The notes: a model not told the origin generated them from the sequence alone. Counted from the stretch's first letter, positions 15,874 to 23,919 are shown. The stretch is DNA of 45,549 nt from Rhodospirillaceae bacterium (GCA_902579545.1 CACHHO010000007.1:1-45549), one strand, 5' to 3'. A program made the numbers and translations.

Positions 15874-16107
15874 ATGAAAAAAATAATTTTAATTACTTTA
15901 AGCCTATCTTTTTTAGTATCGAACGTATTCGCAGGTTGCATGAAAAGTGAAATTAAGCAACTAGATGCAAAGTTGTCAAATACAGAGTTAAGTGAAACTA
16001 AAAAAGCTGAAGTTAAAAAGCTAAGAGATCTTGTTGTTGCTAACGAACATAAAAATTCAGAATTGGCTTTTGAAAGCTATGAAAAGGCTTTAAGCTTATT
16101 AAATTAA
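15874..16107 (+). CDS. Small exported protein, unknown function
   Basis: 77 aa. A clear signal peptide, MKKIILITLSLSFLVSNVFA, is followed by GCMKSE and a helical, charged mature part (KQLDAKLSNTELSETKKAEVKKLRDLV...). Cleavage after FA or lipidation at the adjacent Cys are both possible. A longer frame opens at TTG 15826, but it would run through the terminator, so ATG 15874 with its AAAGGAG site is chosen. No family recognised. Confidence 0.75.
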   Translation: MKKIILITLSLSFLVSNVFAGCMKSEIKQLDAKLSNTELSETKKAEVKKLRDLVVANEHKNSELAFESYEKALSLLN

Positions 16108-16115
16108 ATATATAA

Positions 16116-16145
16116 TTTAGAGTAGGTGTATAAACCTACTCTAAA
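16116..16145. terminator. Bidirectional terminator between convergent genes
   Basis: A 12-bp perfect stem TTTAGAGTAGGT/ACCTACTCTAAA with a 6-nt loop. It overlaps the stop codon of the symporter gene on the other strand. It can end transcription from both the 77-aa gene and the symporter operon. Confidence 0.7.
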
Positions 16146-17610
16146 TATCATTAAATTCGTTTGCTTTTAAAATTTCACCTTTTCTCTGTTTAACTATGCA
16201 GCTAAATACAAACACTGCAATTATATTAAAAGCTAAACCTATTAATCCAGCATGTAGATCATAAAGAGTATTGTCCGAGAAATATTGATAATAAATGGTA
16301 ATGCTCACTCCTAAAATCAAACCAATTATAATTGATAAAGCACTTGCTTTACGGAAAAATAATGAAGCATAAACTGCAGGAGCCAATTGAGCTATTGGTC
16401 CATAGGCACCTAGTAAAAGCTGAATAAGCCCTTCGCTGCCAAAAATAGCTATTAAATACGCTACTGCACCAACTCCAAATACTGCTCCTCTCATAATCCA
16501 TAATTCTATATTTTCAGGAATCTTTGAGTATATAGCTTTACATATATCTCTGCCAAAAGATACTGAGGCTCCATGTGTTATGGCATCAGATGAAGACATG
16601 GCAGCTGCCAATGCTCCAGCGCCAACTATGCCATATAGTAATCCTGACTCTGTAAGATAATTAGTAATCAAATATGGTAAAATTTGTCCAGAGTTTTCTA
16701 TCTGATCATTGCTCACAATACCATATCCCGAAAAACCTATAAATAAAACTGGTAATAAAAACAAAGCAAATATAGGATATACAGCCACCGTAGTCTTAAT
16801 TCTTTTTTCGGTAGTAGTATATGACTTAGTAAATAAATGTGGCCACATTACAAAACCTATCATTGAAATTATAATATTACTACTATACCTAGCTTTAGAC
16901 ATAGACGAGCCTTCTTTTCCAATTATAAGAAAATCATTATTACTGTTATTGATAGTTTCAAACATATTTCCAATTCCTCCATGCAATTTTTGCACAAAAT
17001 ACATGCCTAAAATCCATGCTATAACTAACATCAAAATTGCCTGAAATACATCACTCCAAGCTGCTCCTCTTACTCCGCTAGTCGCAACATATATAACTAC
17101 AATTCCAAAAGATATAAAAGCACCAAACCAATAAGGTATATTATCGTAGGTGAGCACATTAAAAATATAGGCCATACCTTTAATTTGCAATGTAAGATAA
17201 GGTATAAATGCCAATATTGCTACTATTCCTACTATAATTGTTAAAATTTTTGACTGAAACCTATCACCCAGAAAATCTCCCATTGTTATATAATTATTCT
17301 TTTTTCCAATCTTGGCTACTTTAGGACCTATTACATACCAAGGCATTAAACCCAAAGTACAGTAAACTAGAATATAAAAAGAAGCAGCACCTTTTGAATA
17401 AGCCCACCCAGGACCTCCCAGAAAAGCAAAAGCTGAAAATATTGTTCCTCCCATTAAAAACCACATTACAAATAAATTGAAAGACCTATCACCTACTGCA
17501 TACTCGGACAAAGAAAAAAAAGACTTTCCCTTTCCTGCCATGATCCCAATTAAAAATGCCAAAACTAAGTAAATAGAAATAGCTATTAAGGCTATATGCC
17601 ATCTTTCCAT
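16141..17610 (-). CDS. Sodium:solute symporter (SSS family)
   Basis: 489 aa with about 13 transmembrane helices. The sequence is typical of SSS/PutP-type carriers: LSEYAVGDRSFNLFVMWFLMGGTIFSAFAFLGGPGWAYSKG, GVRGAAWSDVFQAILML, and GAGALAAAMSSSDAITHGASVSFGRDI, where Ser residues of the Na2 site are expected. The substrate is not readable; monocarboxylates are carried by some relatives. It follows the DUF3311 gene with one base between stop and start (TAATATG). It is the last gene of gloA-DUF3311-SSS. Confidence 0.92.
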   Translation of the reverse strand: MERWHIALIAISIYLVLAFLIGIMAGKGKSFFSLSEYAVGDRSFNLFVMWFLMGGTIFSAFAFLGGPGWAYSKGAASFYILVYCTLGLMPWYVIGPKVAKIGKKNNYITMGDFLGDRFQSKILTIIVGIVAILAFIPYLTLQIKGMAYIFNVLTYDNIPYWFGAFISFGIVVIYVATSGVRGAAWSDVFQAILMLVIAWILGMYFVQKLHGGIGNMFETINNSNNDFLIIGKEGSSMSKARYSSNIIISMIGFVMWPHLFTKSYTTTEKRIKTTVAVYPIFALFLLPVLFIGFSGYGIVSNDQIENSGQILPYLITNYLTESGLLYGIVGAGALAAAMSSSDAITHGASVSFGRDICKAIYSKIPENIELWIMRGAVFGVGAVAYLIAIFGSEGLIQLLLGAYGPIAQLAPAVYASLFFRKASALSIIIGLILGVSITIYYQYFSDNTLYDLHAGLIGLAFNIIAVFVFSCIVKQRKGEILKANEFNDI

Positions 17611-17611
17611 A

Positions 17612-17821
17612 TTATGGTTCCTCTTTATCTATAAACAAGAAAAAAAGTATTCCTACAAACTGGATCAAAATACAACTGACAATCCAGAACAATGAAAAAG
17701 GTATTCCAAATATAAATGGATCTACTCTGTTACCAATACTATAAATAGGGAATATTAATAAAGCTAAAATAAGTATGCTAAACAAAAAAAAATAAAAATT
17801 TATTTTATCTTTTCTTTTCAT
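17612..17821 (-). CDS. DUF3311 small membrane protein, symporter partner
   Basis: 69 aa with two transmembrane helices. The core IGNRVDPFIFGIPFSLFWIVSCILIQF matches the DUF3311 pattern (RvdP...GiPfslfw). Members are usually encoded directly before an SSS symporter, as here, and are thought to be accessory subunits. It starts 2 nt after the glyoxalase stop codon. The symporter Shine-Dalgarno lies within its last codons. Confidence 0.85.
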   Translation of the reverse strand: MKRKDKINFYFFLFSILILALLIFPIYSIGNRVDPFIFGIPFSLFWIVSCILIQFVGILFFLFIDKEEP

Positions 17822-17823
17822 AA

Positions 17824-18366
17824 CTAAACTGAGTTTTTTTCTATCATATTTGCTTGTAAAATTTCTATCCAGTACCCATCAGGATCTTCAATAAAAGCTA
17901 GCCCCTTCATTTTTCCATCGTCTGGTTTTTTAACAAATTTAACACCTAACTTTTCAAAACGTTCTGCAGCAGCATACACATCAGGTACACTGAAACCAAT
18001 ATGACCAAAGCCTTGAGGGTCTGAGTTTCCATTATGGTATGCAAAGTCGCTGTCATTTTCTGTACCCCAATTATGTGTAAGCTCTAACATAGCCCTTTGG
18101 CTAAATGTCCATGTTGTTCTTTTGTTATCATCATCTGGTACGTTATTGTCGTCAACATCTCCTGCCATTCCTAAAAAATATAATGTAAATTTCATATTTG
18201 GAAAATCAAGTTTTCTGTAAAGCTTCATACCTAAAACTCTAGTATAAAAATCTAACGAAATTTTTGGATCTTTTATCCTTAACATTGTTTGGTTAAATAC
18301 GTAGCTTTGGGTTTCCTCATCTACGTCTTTGTGCAAGCCATCAGAAACTTCATAATGTCTACTCAT
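17824..18366 (-). CDS. gloA: Lactoylglutathione lyase (glyoxalase I)
   Basis: 180 aa. It converts the methylglyoxal-glutathione hemithioacetal to S-lactoylglutathione. The metal ligands of the family are visible: Gln in [11 protein letters not shown], Glu in MLELTHNWG, His in GFGHIGFSV and Glu in PDGYWIEIL. The length and the N-terminal extension are like the eukaryotic/proteobacterial long form. It heads an operon with the DUF3311 and symporter genes (2-nt gap). It is divergent from the GMC module, sharing the 166-nt intergenic region with two Fur boxes. Confidence 0.93.
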   Translation of the reverse strand: MSRHYEVSDGLHKDVDEETQSYVFNQTMLRIKDPKISLDFYTRVLGMKLYRKLDFPNMKFTLYFLGMAGDVDDNNVPDDDNKRTTWTFSQRAMLELTHNWGTENDSDFAYHNGNSDPQGFGHIGFSVPDVYAAAERFEKLGVKFVKKPDDGKMKGLAFIEDPDGYWIEILQANMIEKNSV

Positions 18367-18475
18367 ATTAATATCCTTATTTAATAATTATATGATACTA
18401 GAAAAAAAAAAAATTGCAGTTTTAATTTTTAATTATATAAAGCTTGAATATTAAAATAAATATATTAAAGTAATT

Positions 18476-18494
18476 GTTAATGAGAATCATTAAC
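18476..18494 (+). promoter_or_regulatory. Fur-type box 1 upstream of the GMC dehydrogenase operon
   Basis: GTTAATGAGAATCATTAAC is a perfect 8-3-8 inverted repeat and matches the classical 19-bp Fur consensus at 15 of 19 positions by eye. It overlaps a possible -35 (TTGTTA, 18474-18479). Confidence 0.7.
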
Positions 18495-18497
18495 ATT

Positions 18498-18516
18498 GAT
18501 AATAATTATTATTATC
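18498..18516 (+). promoter_or_regulatory. Fur-type box 2 upstream of the GMC dehydrogenase operon
   Basis: GATAATAATTATTATTATC is a perfect palindrome around one central base and matches the Fur consensus at 17 of 19 positions. It begins 3 nt after box 1, covers a possible -10 (GATAAT 18498-18503, 18 nt from TTGTTA), and ends 4 nt before the GGGAGGA ribosome-binding site. This is a strong layout for iron-dependent repression. Confidence 0.78.
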
Positions 18517-18532
18517 ACAAGGGAGGAATAAT

Positions 18533-19114
18533 ATGAGTATATCTAGAAGATCTTTTTTAGTTGGAGCATTTGCTACAACTGTTTATGCTTCTTTATGGAG
18601 TATAGATAAGTCTCAAGCTAAAATTTCTGCAGGTTCTAAAAAAGAAGATAAGGAAATTCTTATGAAAATGGTGCGTACCTTGTATCCACATGATAGGTTT
18701 CCAAGTGGACCTTATGATAGGACCACTGAAGATGTTATAAAAAAAGGTAACTCAAGTCCAGACAATGCGGTCATGCTGCAAGAAGGAATTGACAAACTAA
18801 AAGCTGATGGTTTTGATAAATTAAATTTTGAAAAATCTACTGAATATCTTGAAAATATGGGAAGAACAAAGTTTTTTGAACATGTTAGAGGCACAAGTAC
18901 CGTAACACTCTACAATGATAAAGAAGTTTGGGAACTTTTAGGCTATGAAGGCTATAGCTCTGATAAAGGCGGATACATAAATAGGGGGTTCAATGATTTG
19001 GATTGGTTGCCAGAACCCAGAATTGAAGAGCATCCTGATTTAGCTGCATTTTTGAGCGAATCACCTAAAAGATATGCAGAAATTAAAAATATGATAGCCA
19101 AAGAACTAAATTAG
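18533..19114 (+). CDS. Gluconate 2-dehydrogenase subunit 3-like protein, Tat signal (module 1)
   Basis: 193 aa. The Tat signal SISRRSFLVGAFATTVYASLW is followed by EDKEILMKMVRTLYPHDRFPSGPY, typical of the small (gamma) subunit of membrane-type FAD dehydrogenases. That subunit is needed for maturation and co-export of the folded catalytic subunit, which usually has no signal of its own. The GMC gene follows 10 nt later. The paralogue at 22818-23375 shares the ...MRGE/VRG...W...GWEG..YDKGGY-RGF pattern (here YEGYSSDKGGYINRGF). Two Fur boxes lie directly upstream. Confidence 0.87.
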   Translation: MSISRRSFLVGAFATTVYASLWSIDKSQAKISAGSKKEDKEILMKMVRTLYPHDRFPSGPYDRTTEDVIKKGNSSPDNAVMLQEGIDKLKADGFDKLNFEKSTEYLENMGRTKFFEHVRGTSTVTLYNDKEVWELLGYEGYSSDKGGYINRGFNDLDWLPEPRIEEHPDLAAFLSESPKRYAEIKNMIAKELN

Positions 19115-19124
19115 GGAGAAAAAT

Positions 19125-20690
19125 ATGAAAAAAATTGATCAAAAAGAAAGCGCTGTAGTAGTTATTGGTTCCGGTGCTGGAGGTGGTACAATGGTTTATG
19201 AACTTACAAAAGCAGGAATTCCTTGCGTTTGTTTAGAAGCTGGACCTTTTCTTAAACCAGAAGATTATACCAATGATGAGTGGGGAGCTTTTGGACAAAT
19301 GGCATGGTTAGACAAAAGAACTACTAGTGGAAACTGGAGAGTTGCTAAAGACTTCCCAGGTCTGCCAACCTGGCTGGTTAAAGCAGTAGGAGGAACTACA
19401 ACTCATTGGGCGGGAGCTACTCCTAGATTTTTAGAATATGAATTTAAAACTAAATCAACCTACGGAGACATTAAAGGTGCAAGCCTTATGGACTGGCCTA
19501 TATCCTTGAAAGATATGGAACCTTATTATACTAAAGCTGAAAATGCTATTGGATCAACCCATAGAGGTGGTAGGGCAGCTTTGCCAGCTAATAATAATTA
19601 TAAAGTTTTCGCTAATGGAGCTAAAAATGTTGGATATAAATTTTATGCAACTGGCCCTTATGGAACTAATGCTGAGCCTTATGATGGGCGTCCTGGCTCT
19701 ATACAAGATGGTTTTAATTTCCAAGGAGACAAAAATGGTTCTAAGTGGAGCACTGCTAAAAGAGAGATTCCAAGGGCTTTAGATACAGGGCTATTGGATT
19801 TAAGAACACATGCTCATGTAATAAAAATTACGCATGACAAAGAAGGCAATGCTGACGGGGTATTATATATGGACAAAGATAATAATCTTCAAAAGCAAGC
19901 CGCTAAAGTAGTTATAGTGTCAGGTAACTCTATAGAATCGCCAAGACTCTTAATGTTAAGCGAGTCATCTATGTATCCTGATGGATTAGCTAATAGCTCA
20001 GGTCAAGTAGGAAGAAACTACATGAGGCATATGACTGGTTCAATGTATGCTAGGTTTGAAAAGCCTGTTAACTTCTATAGAGGTGAAACCATGGCAGGAT
20101 TTTGTGCCGATGAAGTAAAACATAATCCTAACAGAGGATTTGCTGGAGGCTATTATATGGAAACCTTAGCACTAGGGCCTGCATTTATGGGAGCCTTTTT
20201 AGAACCAGGAGGTTGGGGCAGAGAGTTTACTAATATGATGGATGGATACCAAAACCTAGCAGGAATGTGGTTAGTAGGTGAGGATATGCCTCAGTCAAAT
20301 AATAGAATTACTCTTTCTAAAACCGAAAAGGATCAATATGGATTACCTGTGCCTAATGTACATTTTGATGATCATCCTAATGATGTTGCAATGAGAGAGT
20401 ATGCTTATGAAAAAGCAGAGGCACTATATAAGTCGGTGGGTGCAGTTCAAACATGGAGAACTCCTCCGTATCCATCAACTCATAACTTAGGCACAAACAG
20501 AATGAGTGCAAAAGCTAAAGACGGAGTAGTTGATAAGTGGGGAAGATCTCATGATATTAAAAACTTATTTGTAGCTGATGGATCTGTAATGACAACGGGA
20601 GCGGCAGCTAATCCTACTCTTACGATTACTGCACTTGCTATAAGAACTGGTGAGTATTTAGCTTCTGAGCTGAAAAAAAATAATATATAA
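19125..20690 (+). CDS. GMC-family FAD-dependent dehydrogenase lacking the Fe-S cysteines (module 1)
   Basis: 521 aa. The FAD Rossmann motif VVIGSGAGGGTMVYEL is followed by HWAGATPRF, GNSIESPRLL and the C-terminal His/Asn active-site segments STHNLGTNRM and GAAANPTLTITALA. It is about as long as paralogue 2 and aligns without gaps across the cluster region. Where paralogue 2 has C194, C200 and C204, this protein has S192, N198 and D202, and the GTCRM cysteine is also replaced (GTNRM). It should oxidise a sugar, sugar acid or alcohol in the periplasm together with the Tat subunit. The substrate is unknown. Confidence 0.9.
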   Translation: MKKIDQKESAVVVIGSGAGGGTMVYELTKAGIPCVCLEAGPFLKPEDYTNDEWGAFGQMAWLDKRTTSGNWRVAKDFPGLPTWLVKAVGGTTTHWAGATPRFLEYEFKTKSTYGDIKGASLMDWPISLKDMEPYYTKAENAIGSTHRGGRAALPANNNYKVFANGAKNVGYKFYATGPYGTNAEPYDGRPGSIQDGFNFQGDKNGSKWSTAKREIPRALDTGLLDLRTHAHVIKITHDKEGNADGVLYMDKDNNLQKQAAKVVIVSGNSIESPRLLMLSESSMYPDGLANSSGQVGRNYMRHMTGSMYARFEKPVNFYRGETMAGFCADEVKHNPNRGFAGGYYMETLALGPAFMGAFLEPGGWGREFTNMMDGYQNLAGMWLVGEDMPQSNNRITLSKTEKDQYGLPVPNVHFDDHPNDVAMREYAYEKAEALYKSVGAVQTWRTPPYPSTHNLGTNRMSAKAKDGVVDKWGRSHDIKNLFVADGSVMTTGAAANPTLTITALAIRTGEYLASELKKNNI

Positions 20691-20716
20691 TTGGTTAAAT
20701 ATTAACTCCATAAAGT

Positions 20717-20748
20717 AGAACGAGTAAGAATTTTATCTTACTCGTTCT
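20717..20748 (+). terminator. 13-bp hairpin between GMC gene 1 and the cytochrome gene
   Basis: AGAACGAGTAAGA pairs perfectly with TCTTACTCGTTCT around a 6-nt loop, 27 nt after the GMC stop. There is no T run after it, so it may be a weak terminator, a processing site or an mRNA 3' stabiliser. A TATAAT follows immediately (20750-20755), so the cytochrome gene could have its own promoter. Confidence 0.6.
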
Positions 20749-20795
20749 GTATAATAAGAATACAAAATTTAATTTAACACTCTCGATATTTAAAA

Positions 20796-21172
20796 ATGAT
20801 TAAAAAGAAATTTCTTACTAATTATTCATTAATAACACTAACTTTTTTTACATTTTTTTTTTTACTAAAGTTTACTCTTTAAATCCACTATCTAAAGATC
20901 AAAAATCAATTATTATTGGAAAAGAGCTTTACAAAAATATCTGTGCTAATTGTCATGGGGATAATGCGCAAGGAAAAGATAACGGCTTTTTCTTATCTCC
21001 AAACTTAAGAGTTTTTGATAAAGGGTATAAAGGTTTTATAAATATTTTAACAAACGGCTATGGAAGAATGCCGGCTTGGGGTGGGAGATCAAAGTTAAGC
21101 GTGGAACAACTAAATCAATTGGCAGCTTACATAGAAAAAATTTCATTAGATAGATCATACTGGGAAAAGTAG
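20796..21172 (+). pseudogene. Small exported cytochrome c, reading frame broken at an 11-T run
   Basis: ATG 20796 encodes a signal peptide (MIKKKFLTNYSLITLTFFTF) but its frame stops at 20880-20882. A second frame, ending at TAG 21170-21172, encodes SLNPLSKDQKSIIIGKELYK, then CANCHG (heme-binding CxxCH), GDNAQGKDNGFFLSPNLR, and GRMPAWGGRSKLS, with Met as likely axial ligand. It has no start codon of its own before the heme site. Adding one T to the T11 tract (20853-20863) joins the two parts into a normal class I cytochrome c of about 125 aa with a signal peptide ending VYS. It may be a sequencing error, a recent mutation or slippage-dependent expression. It probably takes electrons from the GMC dehydrogenases. 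Confidence 0.8.
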
Positions 21173-21179
21173 TACTAAA

Positions 21180-21207
21180 AAGGCTCATCTAAAAAAAGAT
21201 GAGCCTT
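21180..21207. terminator. Bidirectional terminator between the two GMC modules
   Basis: A perfect 11-bp stem AAGGCTCATCT/AGATGAGCCTT with a 6-A loop. For minus-strand transcripts from GMC gene 2 the stem is followed by a run of Ts (AGCCTTTTTAG). It sits 8 nt after the cytochrome stop and 14 nt from the GMC 2 stop. Confidence 0.8.
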
Positions 21208-21220
21208 GATAGATATTTAC

Positions 21221-22798
21221 TTATATAGTACCTTTTGCCATTTCCTTTGCAATGTGCTCTGCTTGTCTTATAGCAAGTGATACTATAGTAAGTGTTGGGT
21301 TTTCAGCTGCTCCTGTTGTAAATTGACTTCCATCAGATATAAACAAATTAGCAATATCATGTGATTTGCCATTCTTATCACACACACCATCTCTTGGTTT
21401 AGCACTCATTCTACATGTACCTAAATTATGTGTGGAAGGATACGGTGGAGTTTCAAAAACATCCAATGCTCCCGCAGCCTTATAAACATCTGTGCCTTTA
21501 CCAAATGCATGTTTTCTCATTTTTAAATCATTTTCATGATCATCAAAATGAACATTAGGAACCGGCATACCATTTTGGTCTTTTTCACTAGTATTCAAAG
21601 TTACTCTATTAGACTCCTGAGGCATATCTTCTCCTACAATCCACATGCCAGCCATATGGTCATAATTGTCTAAAAATTTACCCATTTTAGGACCATATCC
21701 TGTTGTACCAGGAACTAAAAAAGCCGCCATAAATGGTAAACCTAAAGATAATGTTTCCATCTCATATCCACCTACAAAACCTCTGGAAGGATCATTTCTT
21801 GACTCATCTGTAATAATTCCAGCCATTGTTGTTCCTCTGTGCATATTAACTGGTTTATCCATTAAAGCATAAACGGAAGCAGTAAGATGTCTCATATAAT
21901 TTTTTCCAACTTGTCCAGCAGAGTTAGATAATCCATCTGGGTACATAGATGTATTCGACATAAGAAGTAGTCTTGGTGTTTCTATTGAGTTTCCTGCAAC
22001 AGCAACAATTCTAGCTTTTTGCTTTTGCTGGTTACCATCTTTATCTACATAAACCACTCCGTCAATCTTACCACTCTTATTATGTGTAATTTGAATAACA
22101 TGAGCTTGGGTTCTTAACTCAAAGTTACCAGTTTTTTCTGCTTTGGGAATCTCCGTATATCCAGCTGACCACTTTGCTCCAGACTTACATCCTTGAAAAC
22201 AAAAACCTAGTTGTAAACAGGCATTTCTACCATCTCTAGGCATGCTGTTAATACCCATTCTACCAGTATGACAGTCTTTATAACCCATTTTTTGAGCTCC
22301 GTCATAAAGAACTTTAAAGTTATTATTTCCTGGCAAACCAGGTATTCCATGTGTTCTTGTTACACCTATTTTGTCTTCAGCTTTGTCATAATATGGTTCC
22401 ATTTCTTTAAGAGAAATAGGCCAGTCTAGTAGGTTTGCTCCTGCAATATCACCATATTCTGTTTTTACTTTAAATTCATGCTCTTGAAACCTTAAAGAAG
22501 CACCAGCCCAGTGTAATGTAGAGCCACCCACACTCTTAACTATCCAAGATGGAAGCCCTGGAAAATCTGTAGCAACCCTCCAGCTACCTGAAGTGGTTCT
22601 TTTGTCTAGCCAAGCTGTTTGTAGAAATGCAGCCCACTCATCATTAACAAAATCATCCGTTGTATACCTTTTTCCTGCTTCTAGACATACAACATTAATT
22701 CCTTTTTGAGCCAACTCATTAGAAAGAGTTCCTCCACCTGCTCCAGAGCCTATAACTACTGCAACAGTATCATCATTTAAATCAAATTTTTTTGCCAT
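21221..22798 (-). CDS. GMC-family FAD-dependent dehydrogenase with Fe-S cysteine motif (module 2)
   Basis: 525 aa from ATG 22798 (MAKKFDLNDD), chosen because GGGAGAAA precedes it; a longer frame opens at 22873 inside the upstream gene. It has the FAD motif VVIGSGAGGGTLSNEL, HWAGASLRF, and active-site segments STHNLGTCRM and GAAENPTLTI. The motif C194-x5-C200-x3-C204 (in NACLQLGFCFQGCKSGAKW) matches the position of the [3Fe-4S] cluster in gluconate, glucose and fructose FAD dehydrogenases, which passes electrons from FAD to a cytochrome. It is highly similar to the plus-strand paralogue. It is cotranscribed with its Tat subunit (19-nt gap). Confidence 0.9.
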   Translation of the reverse strand: MAKKFDLNDDTVAVVIGSGAGGGTLSNELAQKGINVVCLEAGKRYTTDDFVNDEWAAFLQTAWLDKRTTSGSWRVATDFPGLPSWIVKSVGGSTLHWAGASLRFQEHEFKVKTEYGDIAGANLLDWPISLKEMEPYYDKAEDKIGVTRTHGIPGLPGNNNFKVLYDGAQKMGYKDCHTGRMGINSMPRDGRNACLQLGFCFQGCKSGAKWSAGYTEIPKAEKTGNFELRTQAHVIQITHNKSGKIDGVVYVDKDGNQQKQKARIVAVAGNSIETPRLLLMSNTSMYPDGLSNSAGQVGKNYMRHLTASVYALMDKPVNMHRGTTMAGIITDESRNDPSRGFVGGYEMETLSLGLPFMAAFLVPGTTGYGPKMGKFLDNYDHMAGMWIVGEDMPQESNRVTLNTSEKDQNGMPVPNVHFDDHENDLKMRKHAFGKGTDVYKAAGALDVFETPPYPSTHNLGTCRMSAKPRDGVCDKNGKSHDIANLFISDGSQFTTGAAENPTLTIVSLAIRQAEHIAKEMAKGTI

Positions 22799-22817
22799 TT
22801 TTAATTTCTCCCTATGT

Positions 22818-23375
22818 TTATTCCCACCAGCCTTTTGGACTAGCTTCTTCTGATGGTTGTGGCCAGTCTGCATCCTGGAAACCTCTTAAATAATAACCGC
22901 CTTTGTCATAAGCGGCACCTTCCCAGCCTGCAACATCCCAGACTCTTTTATTGTTAAAAAAGACATTTACCATCTCTCCTCTCATGGTATTAAAAAAATT
23001 ATTTCCTTCCATTGACTTGAGAACATTCATTCTTTTTTTGATAGAGGCTTCAGTATATTTTCCGCCAGCTGCTTTATCAAATTCTGCTACTCCTTTTACT
23101 AAAGCAGACTTAACTGATTCGTCTTTTAATGCTTTACCATCAAGAGAATCTACAGCTATCATATATAAATCGTCTGTAAACCTTTTACCTGGAAACATAT
23201 CTTTTCCAACTAACAACATAGTTTTGGCAACGTGATTATCAATAGCGCTCTTCTTTGCAGCCCAAGCATTAAAAGAACTTAACTGAACAGCTCCTCCTGC
23301 TAAAACCACAAACCCTGAAGTCTTTCCTGCTTTCTGCAGAAAAGATCTTCGGCTTATATTTACATTATTCTTCAT
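22818..23375 (-). CDS. Gluconate 2-dehydrogenase subunit 3-like protein, Tat signal (module 2)
   Basis: 185 aa. The Tat signal ISRRSFLQKAGKTSGFVVLAG ends at about NAWA-A. The mature part has KTMLLVGKDMFPGKRFTDDLY and the C-terminal GWEGAAYDKGGYYLRGFQDADW. It is the partner of the downstream Cys-containing GMC dehydrogenase, serving as export and maturation subunit. A strong GGAGGAG Shine-Dalgarno precedes ATG 23375. No Fur-like box is visible in the 96-nt region upstream, in contrast to module 1. Confidence 0.88.
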   Translation of the reverse strand: MKNNVNISRRSFLQKAGKTSGFVVLAGGAVQLSSFNAWAAKKSAIDNHVAKTMLLVGKDMFPGKRFTDDLYMIAVDSLDGKALKDESVKSALVKGVAEFDKAAGGKYTEASIKKRMNVLKSMEGNNFFNTMRGEMVNVFFNNKRVWDVAGWEGAAYDKGGYYLRGFQDADWPQPSEEASPKGWWE

Positions 23376-23471
23376 ATCTCCTCCCGTGTAATATTAGAAC
23401 TTAAATATAACTACCACTATAGTACATACTTAAATGTAATTTACAATAGCAATACAAAAATATTTTGTTAA

Positions 23472-23915
23472 TTAATCAATAGTATAACAATATCCATGAG
23501 CAATGTGGACATAATCTACTTCATTCCCTTTTCCATTTATCCAATAATCTGTAATTAATGTTTTTCTATACCTTAATGAAACTAGAGAGAATTTAATATT
23601 GTAAGTATTATTCTTGTCCACAGGACTACATTGAATTAAATTTAATTCTTTATTTTTTTTACAATCGAATTTATATTTTGCTTCAAACTTTTTTTCTCTA
23701 GTACTTTCCTTTTCAGTTAAAAGAGAAAATTGCTTGTTAAAATTAAATACAGTTTTATGAGGAAAAAACTCTGTCTCTTTCAAAAATTTACGTTGAAATT
23801 GAAATAACCCGCTAACTCTTGTTTCTGTTAAACATTCAAAATTATTTTCTGCCTGGCCCTCTATACTTAAAATGAAACTAATAAAAATATATAAAAATAA
23901 TTTTAACTTTATCAT
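23472..23915 (-). CDS. Exported protein of unknown function
   Basis: 147 aa with a signal peptide (MIKLKLFLYIFISFILSIEG, cleavage near QA-E) and a mature domain with four cysteines (FECLTET, FDCKK, IQCSPV, GYCYTID) that could form two disulfides. No family recognised. It begins 4 nt after the SDR stop on the same strand, so it probably belongs to that transcript. Confidence 0.7.
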   Translation of the reverse strand: MIKLKLFLYIFISFILSIEGQAENNFECLTETRVSGLFQFQRKFLKETEFFPHKTVFNFNKQFSLLTEKESTREKKFEAKYKFDCKKNKELNLIQCSPVDKNNTYNIKFSLVSLRYRKTLITDYWINGKGNEVDYVHIAHGYCYTID

Positions 23916-23919
23916 ATAT

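Noticed and set aside
22799-22873. Longer N-terminus for GMC dehydrogenase 2
   Set aside because: The extra 25 residues overlap the upstream subunit gene and have no family similarity. ATG 22798 has a good ribosome-binding site.
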